64,000 bases of DNA, from positions 33,273,619-33,337,618 of the forward strand of contig OV277872.1 of the NCBI GenBank assembly GCA_922989275.2, in the 5' to 3' direction. Shown one piece after another: positions 10,500 to 20,185 of the stretch. This DNA comes from Gari tellinella (Eukaryota; Mollusca; Bivalvia; Cardiida; Psammobiidae). The position numbers and the translations under genes were made by a program. Within the stretch, counting starts at the first letter, position 1. Every line of letters begins with the position of its first letter. Below the pieces are notes generated by a model. That model made no database searches. It saw nothing but the letters and a program-made list of their open reading frames with translations, and had not been told where the DNA came from.

Positions 10500-10729
10500 A
10501 CCCAATACCGAATAGACAGTTTCTTGTTTTGAAGACAGATGACCACTTAAAGCAGCTTGAAAGTAAAGCAGAATGTGCCTTAAGGCACATTGTGCTTTAT
10601 TTTCAGCCTGCTTAAAATTATTAGTATTATACAAATTTATGACTTATAAATTGGAACTATTATTATCTTCAGCGGAAGAATAAATTGAGAGGCGTAAAAA
10701 GGCATTATATTAATGGGGTCATGGGTTAA
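10497..10729 (+). mobile_element. Family A MITE
   Basis: TTTA-CCCAATACCGAATAG to TTAATGGGGTCATGGG-TTAA; hairpin at about 10546-10615. Confidence 0.82.
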
Positions 10730-10977
10730 ACAAATGATCTCATTCCAACCAGTCATAAACAATAAATGAAGCTGAATTTAATGATCTCACCCAAGACCAG
10801 CTGATGTCATATCGCGAGACGAGCTCGTTTACTTTTACTATTAGTTTCATCAATTATGTAAGCCGTGATCTATGTACAGCATCGATATGTCAAGGAATGT
10901 GAGAGAGTAATGTAGGGGGTATGAATATTGATTAGACGTGGCAATTCAGGTGCAGTCTCCTCAACATTTAAGCCCTT

Positions 10978-11085
10978 CACCAACACTCGTAACGTATAGT
11001 GAAGGCATTTGCAAACAGTTTGGATCCTGATCAGGCCCCACTCAATGTGGGGCCTGATCAGGATCCAAGCTGTTTGTCACACGGA
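10978..11085 (+). mobile_element. Family C MITE, partial, GGCCCCAC-type hairpin
   Basis: TTAAGCCCTTCAC opens the element. The hairpin CAGTTTGGATCCTGATCAGG, CCCCACTCAATGTGGGG and mirror lies at about 11014-11077. Here GACGCCG is replaced by GGCCCCAC while the outer arms are conserved. Confidence 0.7.
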
Positions 11086-11288
11086 TCCTGATTTTGAAGA
11101 TAATTTTATAAGAAGATTGAGTTGATTTCAGAATTTAAGTGCATGACATTTTTCGGTTAAAGACAGAATATTCTGCATTGAACGGCCTATTACTCTTCAA
11201 TCTGCAGTACATACATACACTATGGTGTACTCTGCTATAGATTATGTCATCTGCTTAGGATAATTAGTAGAGTTTTATAGTGATTCTT

Positions 11289-11622
11289 TTAAATCATTAC
11301 CCAATAAATGCACTTTTTGTACCTTAATTAAATTAATTCTTCTAATGAACAAAATAGCTCCAGTTTAGACAGTTATGAATATGGATCATCAGAAATATTT
11401 TTTATACATCCTGGGTCACAGATAATATTAGATTAAAGCAGGTCGAAGTAAAGCAGAATGTGCCTTCCTTGCAGATAGTAGCTTAAAGCAAGCTGAAATT
11501 AATTAAAGAAAAATGTTCCCTAAGGCACATCATGCTAAATACTTTCAACCAGTGCTTTAATTGGTCAACTCCCTCTTTTGTAAACTAGAAACTGAGGTTT
11601 AAATAATGGGGTAATTGGTTAA
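11289..11622 (-). mobile_element. Family A MITE, diverged and partly duplicated
   Basis: TTAAATCATTACCCAATAAATGC to AATGGGGTAATTGG-TTAA. The hairpin arm is repeated (TTAAAGCAGG near 11436 and TTAAAGCAAG near 11474), consistent with an internal duplication. Confidence 0.7.
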
Positions 11623-11679
11623 ATGAGTTACTTTACAAAAGATCACCAACCTATCTCCTTGTTCATTGGATGTAATTTA

Positions 11680-11861
11680 AGGGCTCCAGAAAAAGGGGGT
11701 ATTTCAAACACTATTATCTTTCTTTCTGAATTAAACCCTATGGTGTGACTACTCATTAGAATTGTTTCTTTGAGAATATTCTAATGAGTAGTAACACCAT
11801 AGGATTTGATGAGAGAAAATGCTGGATTTGTTCAGTTTACTCCCTCTTATCTGGAGCCCTG
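11680..11861 (+). mobile_element. Family D MITE, array unit 1
   Basis: AGGGCTCCAGAAAAAGGGGG to CCCTCTTATCTGGAGCCCT. The inner repeat CACTACTCATTAGAAT pairs with ATTCTAATGAGTAGTAACAC. First of four head-to-tail units. Confidence 0.85.
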
Positions 11862-11890
11862 GGTGCTGAACACAAGTTTCTTTTATACAG

Positions 11891-12078
11891 AGCTCCAGAT
11901 AAGGGGAGTATTTCAAAAACTAAAATCTTTATTTCTGCATAAAACCTATGGTGTCACTACTCATTAGAATCGCCTCGAAGAGACGATTCTAATGAGTAGT
12001 AACACCATAGCATTTGGTGCTGAAATGAGTGAGAAAGCATTGAATTTGTTCAGTTTACTCCCTCTTATCTGGAGCCCT
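11891..12078 (+). mobile_element. Family D MITE, array unit 2
   Basis: Same ends as unit 1, with the perfect inner hairpin ...AGAATCG-CCTCGAAGAGACG-ATTCT. It is separated from its neighbours by the repeated spacer GGGTGCTGAACACAAGTTTC. Confidence 0.85.
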
Positions 12079-12108
12079 GGGTGCTGAACACAAGTTTCTT
12101 TTATACAG

Positions 12109-12251
12109 AGCTCCAGATAAGGGGAGTATTTCAAAAACTAAAATCTTTATTTCTGCATAAAACCTATGGTGTCAACACCATAGGAGTTGGTGTAGAAATG
12201 AGTGAGAAAGCATTGAATTTGTTCAGTTTACTCCCTCTTATCTGGAGCCCT
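12109..12251 (+). mobile_element. Family D MITE, array unit 3, hairpin excised
   Basis: Identical context to unit 2, but CTATGGTGTC runs directly into AACACCATAGG (about 12164-12185). The whole 45-bp inner hairpin is missing at its base. Confidence 0.85.
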
Positions 12252-12281
12252 GGGTGCTGAACACAAGTTTCTTTTATACAG

Positions 12282-12470
12282 AGCTCCAGATAAGGGGTGT
12301 ATTTCAAAAACTAAAATCTTTATATCTGCATAAAACCTATGGTGTCACTACTCATTAGAATCGTCTCGAAGAGACGATTCTAATGAGTAGTAACACCATA
12401 GGATTTGGTGCTGAAATGAGTGAGAAAGCATTGAATTTGTTCAGTTTACTCCCTCTTATCTGGAGCCCTG
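12282..12470 (+). mobile_element. Family D MITE, array unit 4
   Basis: Full unit with the hairpin restored (about 12337-12401). The 76-codon frame starting in it (12383-12613) is not a gene. Confidence 0.85.
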
Positions 12471-12765
12471 TTTTATATGAAAACATACTACACATATCAA
12501 AGACCCCATTCCCACGATCTTTTAAAAGTTTTGAAATGAGTATTTTAAATATGTTTAAAAGAACATCAAAGCATAACCATTCAGCTATACTTAAACTTGG
12601 CAGTGATGAATAATCAATTAGAACTCCTGATATTGAGCTCTAAAGGCATTTGTAATGATTAAACCTTTATCTCACAAAATTATTTTCTAATTTTAATTTT
12701 CTGCCCGAAGAAAAAATATCAAAATTCAGTTTTCATGAATTTTTTTTGGCTTATAAAACATTAAT

Positions 12766-13045
12766 ATGTGTGTCAAACAGTATTCCTGATCAGACGCTTT
12801 TTTATTTAATACCTAATCTGGATCAAAACTATCTGCAAATGCAAGTCAATTCCTGCTTAATGGGATAAGGTTGACATTAATATGCAATCAAACCTGTATC
12901 GAAGAACCATTACTATTAAGAAACATTAAGATCTTTAAAGATATATGTGACTGCTTAATGTAGGATCGACAAAAGAATTCTTTTGTTTAGAAAGCTTCTG
13001 TATTAATGTTGTCCTTCATTAAGCACCCAACTGCCTTTTACCACT
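12766..13045. repeat. Decayed C-type and K-type hairpin remnants
   Basis: GTCAAACAGTATTCCTGATCAGACGC and GATCAAAACTATCTGC (about 12772-12835) are the arms of a C-type core. CTTAATGTAGGATCGACAAA and TTTGTCC-TTCATTAAGCA (about 12953-13024) resemble a K-type hairpin. Confidence 0.5.
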
Positions 13046-13117
13046 TCTATGCTTCTTCAAAGGTCATCGAAACAGCTCTGAGCTGTACTGTATCTTCAAA
13101 TGATTTGACTTTATAAC

Positions 13118-13343
13118 ATTAAATCTTTGCATGCTGGGTAATTTTTTCTTCTGTCAAAATTGTTGTCTGTAACTGTTAGAAATAGAATTTTCTCAATTTC
13201 TTTTCCAAACAGTGTCAGATTATCAAACAGTTTGGAGCCTGATGAGACGCCGCATGACGCGGCGTCTCATCAGGATCCAAACTGTTTGCATAGATAATCA
13301 TGAATCCGCTGCTAAACGTTCAAATAAAACGTGCAAATAGTTA
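13118..13343 (+). mobile_element. Family C MITE, CTTTGCATGC subtype
   Basis: Left TTAAATCTTTGCATGCTGG and right AACGTGCAAATAG-TTAA are inverted. The hairpin GTTTGGAGCCTGATGAGACG / CCGCATGACGCGG and mirror lies at about 13228-13290. Close relative of 29690-29915. Confidence 0.82.
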
Positions 13344-13394
13344 ACTCACTGAATGCTTACAGTGAAACCATGAATGATGATTGATTACCTTTGA

Positions 13395-13490
13395 AAAAAC
13401 AGTTAGGATCCTTACGAGACACTTATATTATTAAAGTATTAAACCTCGGTGTCACATCCGAGGATTTAAACAGTTTGACACTCAAGCTGA
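13395..13490. repeat. C-type hairpin remnant
   Basis: AACAGTTAGGATCCTTACGAGAC and a later CATCCGAGGATTTAAACAGTTTGACACTC are the diverged arms. Confidence 0.5.
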
Positions 13491-13840
13491 CAGTAGTTTG
13501 AAAAGCGATTAAAAAGAAATATATAAATTCAAAACAGAAGCAGGCAGCACTTAATGCAAATGGGGAAAAAACACAGTTAACTGTCAAAGAGTTGTTATTA
13601 AGTTAGACGACAAGTCTATTAAACTCAATCTTCAACACAAACTAACTGAATACCAAGTATATAGTACAGAGTACACAAGTATAAAACATTTGCATATAGA
13701 GATACATAAATTCCATAAATATTCTTCATCCAATTAAAAATTATTAATATATTCATATCAACGAATGCTTCTACCAGTATATGTGCATATGGAATAGAGT
13801 TAACTAAAAATATACAGCAAATTGTGTGTTATGCGGCCAC

Positions 13841-14346
13841 TTAACCTATTATCCCATAGCCTGCTGTTTCTTGTTAGAGAGATGACCACTTAACCCTTTC
13901 CCCCATACATGTAGAAGCGCCTTTTAGCGAATATGATTTATTACTCCGCTGAAGAAATTAGTTCCAATTTAATCAGTCATGAATATATATTATAGAGAAT
14001 ATTTTCCATATTCTAGCACATGATAGCTTAAAGCAGGCTGAAAGTAAAGCAGAATGCGCCCTAAGGCGCATTCTGCTTTACTTTCAACCTGCTTTCAGTA
14101 GTCACCTATCTTCAATACGAGAAATAGGCTATCAGGTAATGGGTTAAAGCAGGTAGAAAGTAAAGCAGAATGTACCTTAAGGTGCAGTCTGCTTTACTGC
14201 CAGCCTGCTTTGAGCTACCTTCTGCTAGGATATAGAAAATATTTCTATGATGCACATACATGACAGTTTAAGATGGAACTATTTTCTTCAGTAGAGGAAA
14301 TAATTAAAGGATTAAAAATGGGCATCTATGGAGTAATGGGTTATTT
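13841..14346 (+). mobile_element. Family A MITE interrupted by another A copy
   Basis: The outer copy opens TTAA-CCTATTATCCCATAGCC and reaches GATGACCAC. It is interrupted by 13890-14147 and resumes AGCAGGTAGAAAGTAAAGC through CTATGGAGTAATGGGTTA. The uninterrupted family sequence GACCACTTAAAGCAGG shows that exactly TTAA was duplicated. Confidence 0.88.
13890..14147 (-). mobile_element. Family A MITE nested in family A
   Basis: Flanked by TTAA at 13890-13893 and 14144-14147. It runs CCCTTTCCCCCATAC to ATCAGGTAATGGG. The hairpin (about 14028-14097) has a GCGCC-CTAA-GGCGC centre. Confidence 0.9.
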
Positions 14347-14690
14347 AAGCACTTGTTTTTTTTCTTCCTATCTGTGTTAAATTAAGACAGATTTCTATAG
14401 TGAGGCTCGTTGTTTGTTCAAGCCTTACGGTATATAAGGCTATACAGGTCTTAACTTAAAATACCTATGATAGGCTTGAAGCCTTGAACAAATGCCAATA
14501 AGTCAATAACATCAAAAATGTGTCAAACTGATAAAATTCATTGATTACAAATAACTACCCTGGCACTGCCCCTATATGTATAATTCTCTCTTTAAATTAC
14601 ACACTTCATAAATCATCTGAATGAAAGGAACTCTATAAAGTTGTGAGAAATAACTGTTTTGACAATTATAAACATTCAATATCTATATAA
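14347..14690. other. No recognisable feature
   Basis: AT-rich; a short inverted pair around GGTATATAAGGC (14428) is the only local structure. Confidence 0.4.
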
Positions 14691-14691
14691 A

Positions 14692-14870
14692 CCTTTTTGG
14701 CCCATATCTTGTATTCAGTTTTTAGACAGATGGACGCTTAAAGAAGGCTGAAACTTTAAAGGAAAGTAGAAAGCTCTATCAGGAGCTTTCTGCTTTACTT
14801 TCAGCCTTCATTACAGTGACCTCACAGTCATGTTCCTAAAAACAATCTATGACTCTATAGGGGCTCTTTT
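14692..14870 (+). mobile_element. J/K-type hairpin element, diverged
   Basis: The central hairpin CTTAAAGAAGGCTGAAAC...AGAAAGCTC-TATCAG-GAGCTTTCTGC...TTTCAGCCTTCATTA lies at about 14738-14812. It has the GAAAGCTCC centre typical of the TA families J and K, but terminal repeats are not recognisable. Confidence 0.55.
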
Positions 14871-15266
14871 TTCAGACTTTATTTATAAGCTCTTAAGATC
14901 AGGCTTTATCAGATTTATAAGAGTTAACAAAGTCATATGTAATTACAAATACTTGACACTAATTGCTGAATAACTACAATGTACACATCAAATCAAAATA
15001 TAATTCAAACACCGTTTTCCATTATATATAACAATGGATGTAAATCGAACTTTAAGCAAAATATACATAGTGCACACTTTCCCTGTTCAATCACAAAACA
15101 ATTAGTGTAGTATACTGACATAATTATATGAATTGCCAATGCAGAAAAGTTGACATATGGTACAAGAATGGTTATGCATGTATACAATATACCTCAATTG
15201 ACAACTATATTATATTACAACTATTCCATATTGTGGTCTTGAAATCTCTATGGACAAATGTCTTGC
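14871..15266. other. No recognisable feature
   Basis: AT-rich sequence with no supported element or exon. Confidence 0.4.
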
Positions 15267-15470
15267 TTAACCCTTCCCCCCATAGAAGTGCCTTTTAGCG
15301 CATTCAGTTTATTCCTCCACTGAAAAAATAGTTCCAACTTATACATTCATGAATATGCATCATAAGGAATATTTTCTTTATTATAGAAGGCCAAGAAGTG
15401 GTAGCTTAAAGCAGGCTGAAAGTAAAGCAGAATGTGCCTTAAGTCACATTCTGCTTTACTTTCAAGGCCA
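15267..15470 (-). mobile_element. Family A MITE, right end missing
   Basis: TTAA-CCCTTCCCCCCATAGAAG through the hairpin (about 15400-15464). Sequence after TTTCAAGGCC is unrelated. This copy shows the intact junction that element X interrupts at 40486. Confidence 0.8.
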
Positions 15471-15719
15471 AATATATATGTTTTGATTCATATTGAGCAG
15501 GATCTCATCATAGAAACGCCTTTTCACGTCTATATGTATTCCTACTATATGGCTGCTTAAAATAGGCTGGAAAATGCAGGTGATCATTTAGCATTTATTT
15601 TATTCAACTTTTAAGTAAAAGCTTTCCCAATTTTATAAGTCATTTTAATAGTTCAGATAATGACAGTTCATAATAATAGTGGACATAGTTTAACATACAG
15701 ATATTCAGTAGGAAACAGA

Positions 15720-16207
15720 TTAACCCATTATCCCATAGCCATTTTCTATTTTGGGAGACATGTGACCACTTAAAGCAGGTTGAAAGTAAAGCAGAATGTG
15801 CCTTAACCCTTTACCCAATACCCCGTTTATAACATAAAATACAGGTGTTCACTTAAAGCACATTCTGCTTTACTTTCAACCTGCTTTAAACTACCATCAA
15901 CTAGCTATATAGAAATAATTGTTATGGTAATTGTTCATGAGGGTATAAATTGGAACTATTTTCTTCAGCGGAGGAATAAATTCAATACGCTAAAAGTCGC
16001 TTCTATGGGGGAAAGGCTTAAGGCACATTCTGCTTTACTCTCAGCCTGCTTTAACTTTAAAGTTTAAGCTATCACCAGCTAGAATATTATACAGAAAATA
16101 TTTTTTATGATACATATTCATAACTCACAGTATAAATTGGAACTATTTTTCGTCAGTTGAGGAATAAATTAAAGGTGTAAAAAAGGTGTATCTATGGAGT
16201 AATTATT
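15720..16207 (+). mobile_element. Family A MITE interrupted at its hairpin dyad
   Basis: TTAA-CCCATTATCCCATAGCC...AGAATGTGCC, then the nested copy 15803-16021, then GGCACATTCTGC...CTATGGAGTAATTATTTAG. The insertion point is the TTAA at the exact centre of the hairpin. Confidence 0.88.
15803..16021 (+). mobile_element. Family A MITE nested at an A hairpin centre
   Basis: TTAA at 15803-15806 and 16018-16021; CCCTTTACCCAATACCCC to CTATGGGGGAAAGGC. Its own left hairpin arm is deleted (CACTTAAAGCACATTCTGC). Confidence 0.88.
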
Positions 16208-16567
16208 TAGGATGTGTAGAAATTGATTCACCTATGGCCCCAAGCTTATCTACTGACTAAATTATAACAGTAAACGCCCCTCATCATCAATACAAAGTGT
16301 AAGCATGTTTGGTGTGTTTGTTTTCAACAAATAAGAACTGGCTAAGCTTTCATAATCTACTTGTCAATGCCTCAATGAAATGAAAAAGACTAGCTGTGGT
16401 AAACAGTAAACTTATATGTTATTCCCTTCCGTTAGAAAAAACTGAATCAACATTTTTTTTTACTTCAATTGGTGAAATGAATAGAATTGAATATTGAAGT
16501 TAGTTGCTCAAAAGAAGAAAACTGTTTGCCACAAGTTTTTAGATGTAATATATTTTGTTTGCATGTA
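16208..16567. other. No recognisable feature
   Basis: Unique-looking AT-rich sequence. Confidence 0.4.
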
Positions 16568-16744
16568 TAGTCAAACCTGAGTTTTAAGCAACTACTGAAT
16601 GAAGATAGCTGGTGATCTTTAAAGATAGGTGACCACTTACTTAATGCAAGGTAAAATTCATGCAGCCTTCTTCATGACCTTTGCCCTCCATTAAGCTGCC
16701 ACAGAAAGTGACAGATCAAAACTATAACATATTAGTTATATACA

Positions 16745-17150
16745 GGGCTCCAGATTAGGGGAGTATTTCAAAACTAAATCTTTATTTCTGCTTTAACTCT
16801 TTGAACCCTAGTCCCGCATATAGGCGTCCTATTCAAACAGTTTACATGTGAATAGTACACATGTCCTATGCAAACAGTGAAGACCCAGATCAGAGGGCTC
16901 CGAAAGGAGCCCTCTGATCAGGGTCTTCACTGTTTGTCACAATGCCAAACATTGACAAAAATAACCCTTAAAAGTCAGAAATGGACTAGACTAAAATGGA
17001 AACTGGAATTGTCAATTAAAAGTTTCAGGGAGGAAAGAGTTAAACCCTATGGTGTCACTAGACTCACTACTTATTAGAATCGTCTCGAAAAGACAATTCT
17101 AATGAGTAGTAACACTATTGGATTTGGGACTAAATGAGTGAAAAAATGTA
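16745..17150 (+). mobile_element. Family D MITE split by family B, right end lost
   Basis: AGGGCTCCAGATTAGGGGAG...TTTCTGCT then B, then AACCCTATGGTGTCACTA, the hairpin arms and GGATTTGGGACTAAATGAGTG. Confidence 0.8.
16793..17043 (-). mobile_element. Family B MITE nested in family D
   Basis: TTAA at 16793-16796 and 17040-17043; CTCTTTGAACCCTAGTC to TTTCAGGGAGGAAAGAG. The hairpin at about 16868-16940 has a GGGCTCCGAAAGGAGCCC tip. Confidence 0.88.
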
Positions 17151-17385
17151 ATATTATCATCTTAGAGGTGGCTTAACACAAGTTTGACTGTACAGTGGCA
17201 ATAGGATTATTGATTAAATATATGCTAAACAAACATGGAAGGTTTCCAAACTGCTTGTAAAAAATACAGTGCAACTTCATTGATAATTTTAGAAATCAGA
17301 TGAATGAGTCCTCAGGATGCGCATTCTGTACAACAATGAGTCCTTCAAAGGCTTGAGACAAACAGTGAGTCCTTTAAGTGAACAA

Positions 17386-17520
17386 TTAACCCAATATCCC
17401 ATAACTCATTTCTAGTTTTGATGACAGGTGACCACTTAAAGCAGGTTGAAAGTAAAACAGAATGTGCCTTAAGGCACATTATGATTTACTTTCAATCTGC
17501 TTTAAGCTACTATTTGCTTA
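17386..17520 (+). mobile_element. Family A MITE, left half
   Basis: TTAA-CCCAATATCCCATAAC through the hairpin (about 17435-17506); the right half is absent. The surroundings (17270-17650) hold short direct repeats AATGAGTCC and GCAACTTCATTG. Confidence 0.75.
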
Positions 17521-17689
17521 TGAGTATTAGGTTAATAAAGGCTAGAGAAACTATGGGTGCATGGGACTCGCAACTTTATAAATAATGAGTCCCTGGCTAA
17601 TTTAAAGAGTATAGGACTCGGGATGCACAGGTAAAATTATCACTGCAACTTCATTGCAAACAAAATTTCTATAACATCAATAGCAAATC

Positions 17690-17850
17690 TGTTCTTTTAT
17701 CTATTGGTTCTTTCCATAGAGTTCAGACATGTTGCTTAAAACAGGTTGAAAGTAAAGCAAAACCTCCTGAAAGAGCTAATTTCTACTTTACTTTCAGCCT
17801 GCTTTAATCTTCCACATCTGGCAGAATGCAGGAAAGGTTTCCTGCTCTCT
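17690..17850 (+). mobile_element. A/J-type hairpin element, diverged
   Basis: GCTTAAAACAGGTTGAAAGTAAAGC...AACCTCCTGAAAGAG...TTTACTTTCAGCCTGCTTTAA at about 17732-17808. No terminal repeats are recognisable. Confidence 0.5.
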
Positions 17851-18028
17851 TCAAATCAGAACATGATAGAAGCACTAAAATACTTTTCTATGAGATGAAG
17901 GTTACATAAAACCTTTTACACCATAGATAATATAAATTATATATATGCAATATATGTAAGTTGAGAAATACAGACTATTTAATCTGCAACCCTGCTTTAA
18001 TATAAATTAATGCTACTAATTTGGCATA

Positions 18029-18181
18029 ATAAATACACATCACCAGTTGACAGTGCAATACAGAGTGATGTTTTTAGCTCGAGACGTTTTTGGCGGAAAT
18101 AGCCGATCTGATAAGCACCTTGGTGCGAGTCTGATCGGTTTTTTCTGCAAAAACTGCACTGCCAACTGGTGATGTGTTTAC
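18029..18181. mobile_element. Palindromic element, single copy in window
   Basis: Outer arms TACACATCACCAGTTGACAG / CTGCCAACTGGTGATGTGT and an inner hairpin CCGATCTGATAAGCAC-CTTG-GTGCGAGTCTGATCGG. The architecture is like a MITE, but its core differs from those of A to E. The 81-codon minus frame is a by-product. Confidence 0.65.
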
Positions 18182-18484
18182 TATATGCCTTGAGTACACA
18201 CCAGAAACAACTAAATAGTTGTTTAAACCTTTTTATATCCAAAATTTATTAGTTATTTGAAGCAGAACACGAGTTTTTCTATGTCACAAAGAATAACGTC
18301 GCATTTGTACATGAACGTAAATGACGTCATGCTAAATTGAAAACGATGTCAGAGTATAATACATTTAGTGGCTGATATGCGCTGTGAGGTGGCTGATACA
18401 GACTCTTGTATTTTACTGTGCAGATACACGCGAAAACGATCAATATCATACAAAGGCATATAATAATTGTTCCTTAGGACCAGT

Positions 18485-18639
18485 TTAACTCTTTGAACCC
18501 TAGTCACGCAAAGGATGCGTCATTTGCAAACAGTATACCTGTGAGGAGTACACTTGTCCTATGCAAACAGTGTAGAGGAGCCCTCCAATCAGGGTATACA
18601 CTGGTCCATTTGAGGTTTTAGGGAGGAATTTAGGGTTAA
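18485..18639 (-). mobile_element. Family B MITE, shortened
   Basis: TTAA-CTCTTTGAACCCTAGTCACG to GGGAGGAATTTAGGG-TTAA. The left hairpin arm is mostly lost (GTGTAGAGGAGCCCTCCAATCAGGG). Confidence 0.75.
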
Positions 18640-18884
18640 GCTCTAAAGGACCTTTTATTTTTTTAAATCATTGGTCCTGTAAACTACTGGACTTATACCT
18701 GGTATTGGGTAAGGTTTTACAAGTCAGTGTCAAACCCAGCACTTGATGTAACTTGAAATCCCTACTGTTAAATATATTCTGAAACATATAATCAGGAAAA
18801 TGCTTAAAATTTCTACATAATGATCTATCTGACAAGGCATTAAGTGAACATTCAATCTTGTATTAACTATTAATTTAAGGCACA

Positions 18885-19275
18885 ATAACAAACAGTGCAG
18901 ACCCTAATCAGAGGGCTTCTGCAGGAGCAACCCTCTGATCTGGGTCTTCGTCGGCAGATGAAGAGGAGGGGTAAAGCTCCACATAACGATGTCAGGGCCC
19001 TCAAGGGTCTCGAGTTTGATTCCCTGCTGGACCAAGTCCTTGGGATGAGACTGTATAAACCGAGGTCCGATGTATCAGTGCTTCACAGTCACACTGGGCA
19101 TCTTAAAGAACCAGTGAACTCTTTCGATAATAAGAGTAGGGCATCGAGCCCGGGTTCTCGTATCCGCTCCACTCTCTCTGGGGCGTCCAATTAGCCCATA
19201 GATGGCAGAAACAGATGTTAACAAACAAAACAAATTGATCTGGGTCTTCATTGTTTGCATAGGACAAGTGTACCC
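18885..19275 (-). mobile_element. Family B hairpin split by a SINE
   Basis: AACAGTGCAGACCCTAATCAGAGGG...CCCTCTGATCTGGGTCTTC is interrupted at 18950-19235 and resumes CATTGTTTGCATAGGACAAG. Terminal repeats are not preserved. Confidence 0.75.
18950..19235 (+). mobile_element. SINE-like retroposon with 14-bp target duplication
   Basis: It is flanked by the identical 14-mer TGATCTGGGTCTTC at 18936-18949 and 19236-19249. It ends in an AACAAACAAAACAAAT tail, the mark of target-primed reverse transcription. A B-box-like GTTTGATTCCC is at about 19015; the A box is unclear. Overlapping frames on both strands are not genes. Confidence 0.8.
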
Positions 19276-19405
19276 TGTACAGGTGCACTGTTAATGACAA
19301 GTATACTCATCACTAGTGTTGAATGAGTACATGTTAGAGAATATGTAGTAATCATTATGCTGCTAAGCACTAAGCAGCCACATGTCCAGTGATGGCCGGA
19401 TTGGT

Positions 19406-19662
19406 TTAACCCTTTCCTCCCTGAAACCTCAAATGGACAATTCTAATTTTCAATTTAGTCTAGTCCATTTTTGACATTTTAGTGTTGATTTTTACAATAT
19501 ATGTCAAAATGACAAACAGTGTAGACCCTGATCAGAGGGCTCCTTAAGGAGCCCTCTGATCAGGGTCAACACTATTTGCATGGGACATTAAGTGTACTCC
19601 TAAAAGGTAGTACGCTGTTTGCCAATGACGCATATATGCGTGACTAGGGCTCAAAGAGTTAA
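19406..19662 (+). mobile_element. Family B MITE, full length
   Basis: TTAA-CCCTTTCCTCCCTGAAAC to GGGCTCAAAGAG-TTAA. The hairpin at about 19512-19580 has a GGGCTCC-TTAA-GGAGCCC centre, another TTAA at the dyad. Confidence 0.88.
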
Positions 19663-19924
19663 GCAATGCATATAGAATATATATATGAGCTGTGCTGTGA
19701 GAAAACCTCCATAAATCGCAATTTAAACAATGTATCTATCAAGGGCAGCCGCGGCGTCCTAGACTGACACGGAGGCTGGTCTTGATCTACAACACTGTTT
19801 GACACCCACATGCTTCTGTAGCTCAGTAGCTGTAAACAGTATTATATGGTATTTGACAGTGCAGACCAAACTTAGATACAGAGCCTGGGATGGCAAAGGG
19901 GCCTGTACATTGCAATGTTTTGTC

Positions 19925-20179
19925 CAGGGCTACCATAAGTTGACATGAAAAATCCTAAGATTTCCAAATTTGCATTTTTCAAGTGCGATTTTATGAATCG
20001 TACCTTTACCCCATCGCCTGTTTCTAGTTTTGTTGACATATGTCTGCTTAAAGGAGGCTGGAAATAAAGCAGAATGCGCCTTAAGGTACATTCTTCTTTA
20101 CTTTCAGCCTGCTTTAAGCTACCATGTACTAGAAAAAAATCCGAAGATTTAGGAAAAATCCGAAGAAATGGCAGCCCTG
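19925..20179 (+). mobile_element. Family L element, copy 1, carrying an A fragment
   Basis: It begins CAGGGCTACCATAAGTTGAC and ends GAAATGGCAGCCCTG, with the 6-bp duplication TTTGTC at 19919-19924 and 20180-20185. The middle (about 20005-20131) is the left half of a family A element including its hairpin. It then switches to AAAAATCCGAAGATTT. CAGGG ends suggest a hAT-like element with a shorter than usual duplication. Confidence 0.82.
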
Positions 20180-20185
20180 TTTGTC

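Larger units (their letters stand above)
16568..17190. mobile_element. Family K element (TA-flanked), with D and B nested inside
   Basis: The left end TAGTCAAACCTGAGTTTTAAGC and the right end GCTTAACACAAGTTTGACTG are inverted, with TA at the right edge (17191-17192). Family D begins at 16745 inside it, and family B (16793-17043) sits inside D. Confidence 0.75.

Noticed and set aside
18895..19194. 99-codon plus frame
   Set aside because: It starts in a B hairpin and runs into the SINE-like insert across the target duplication.
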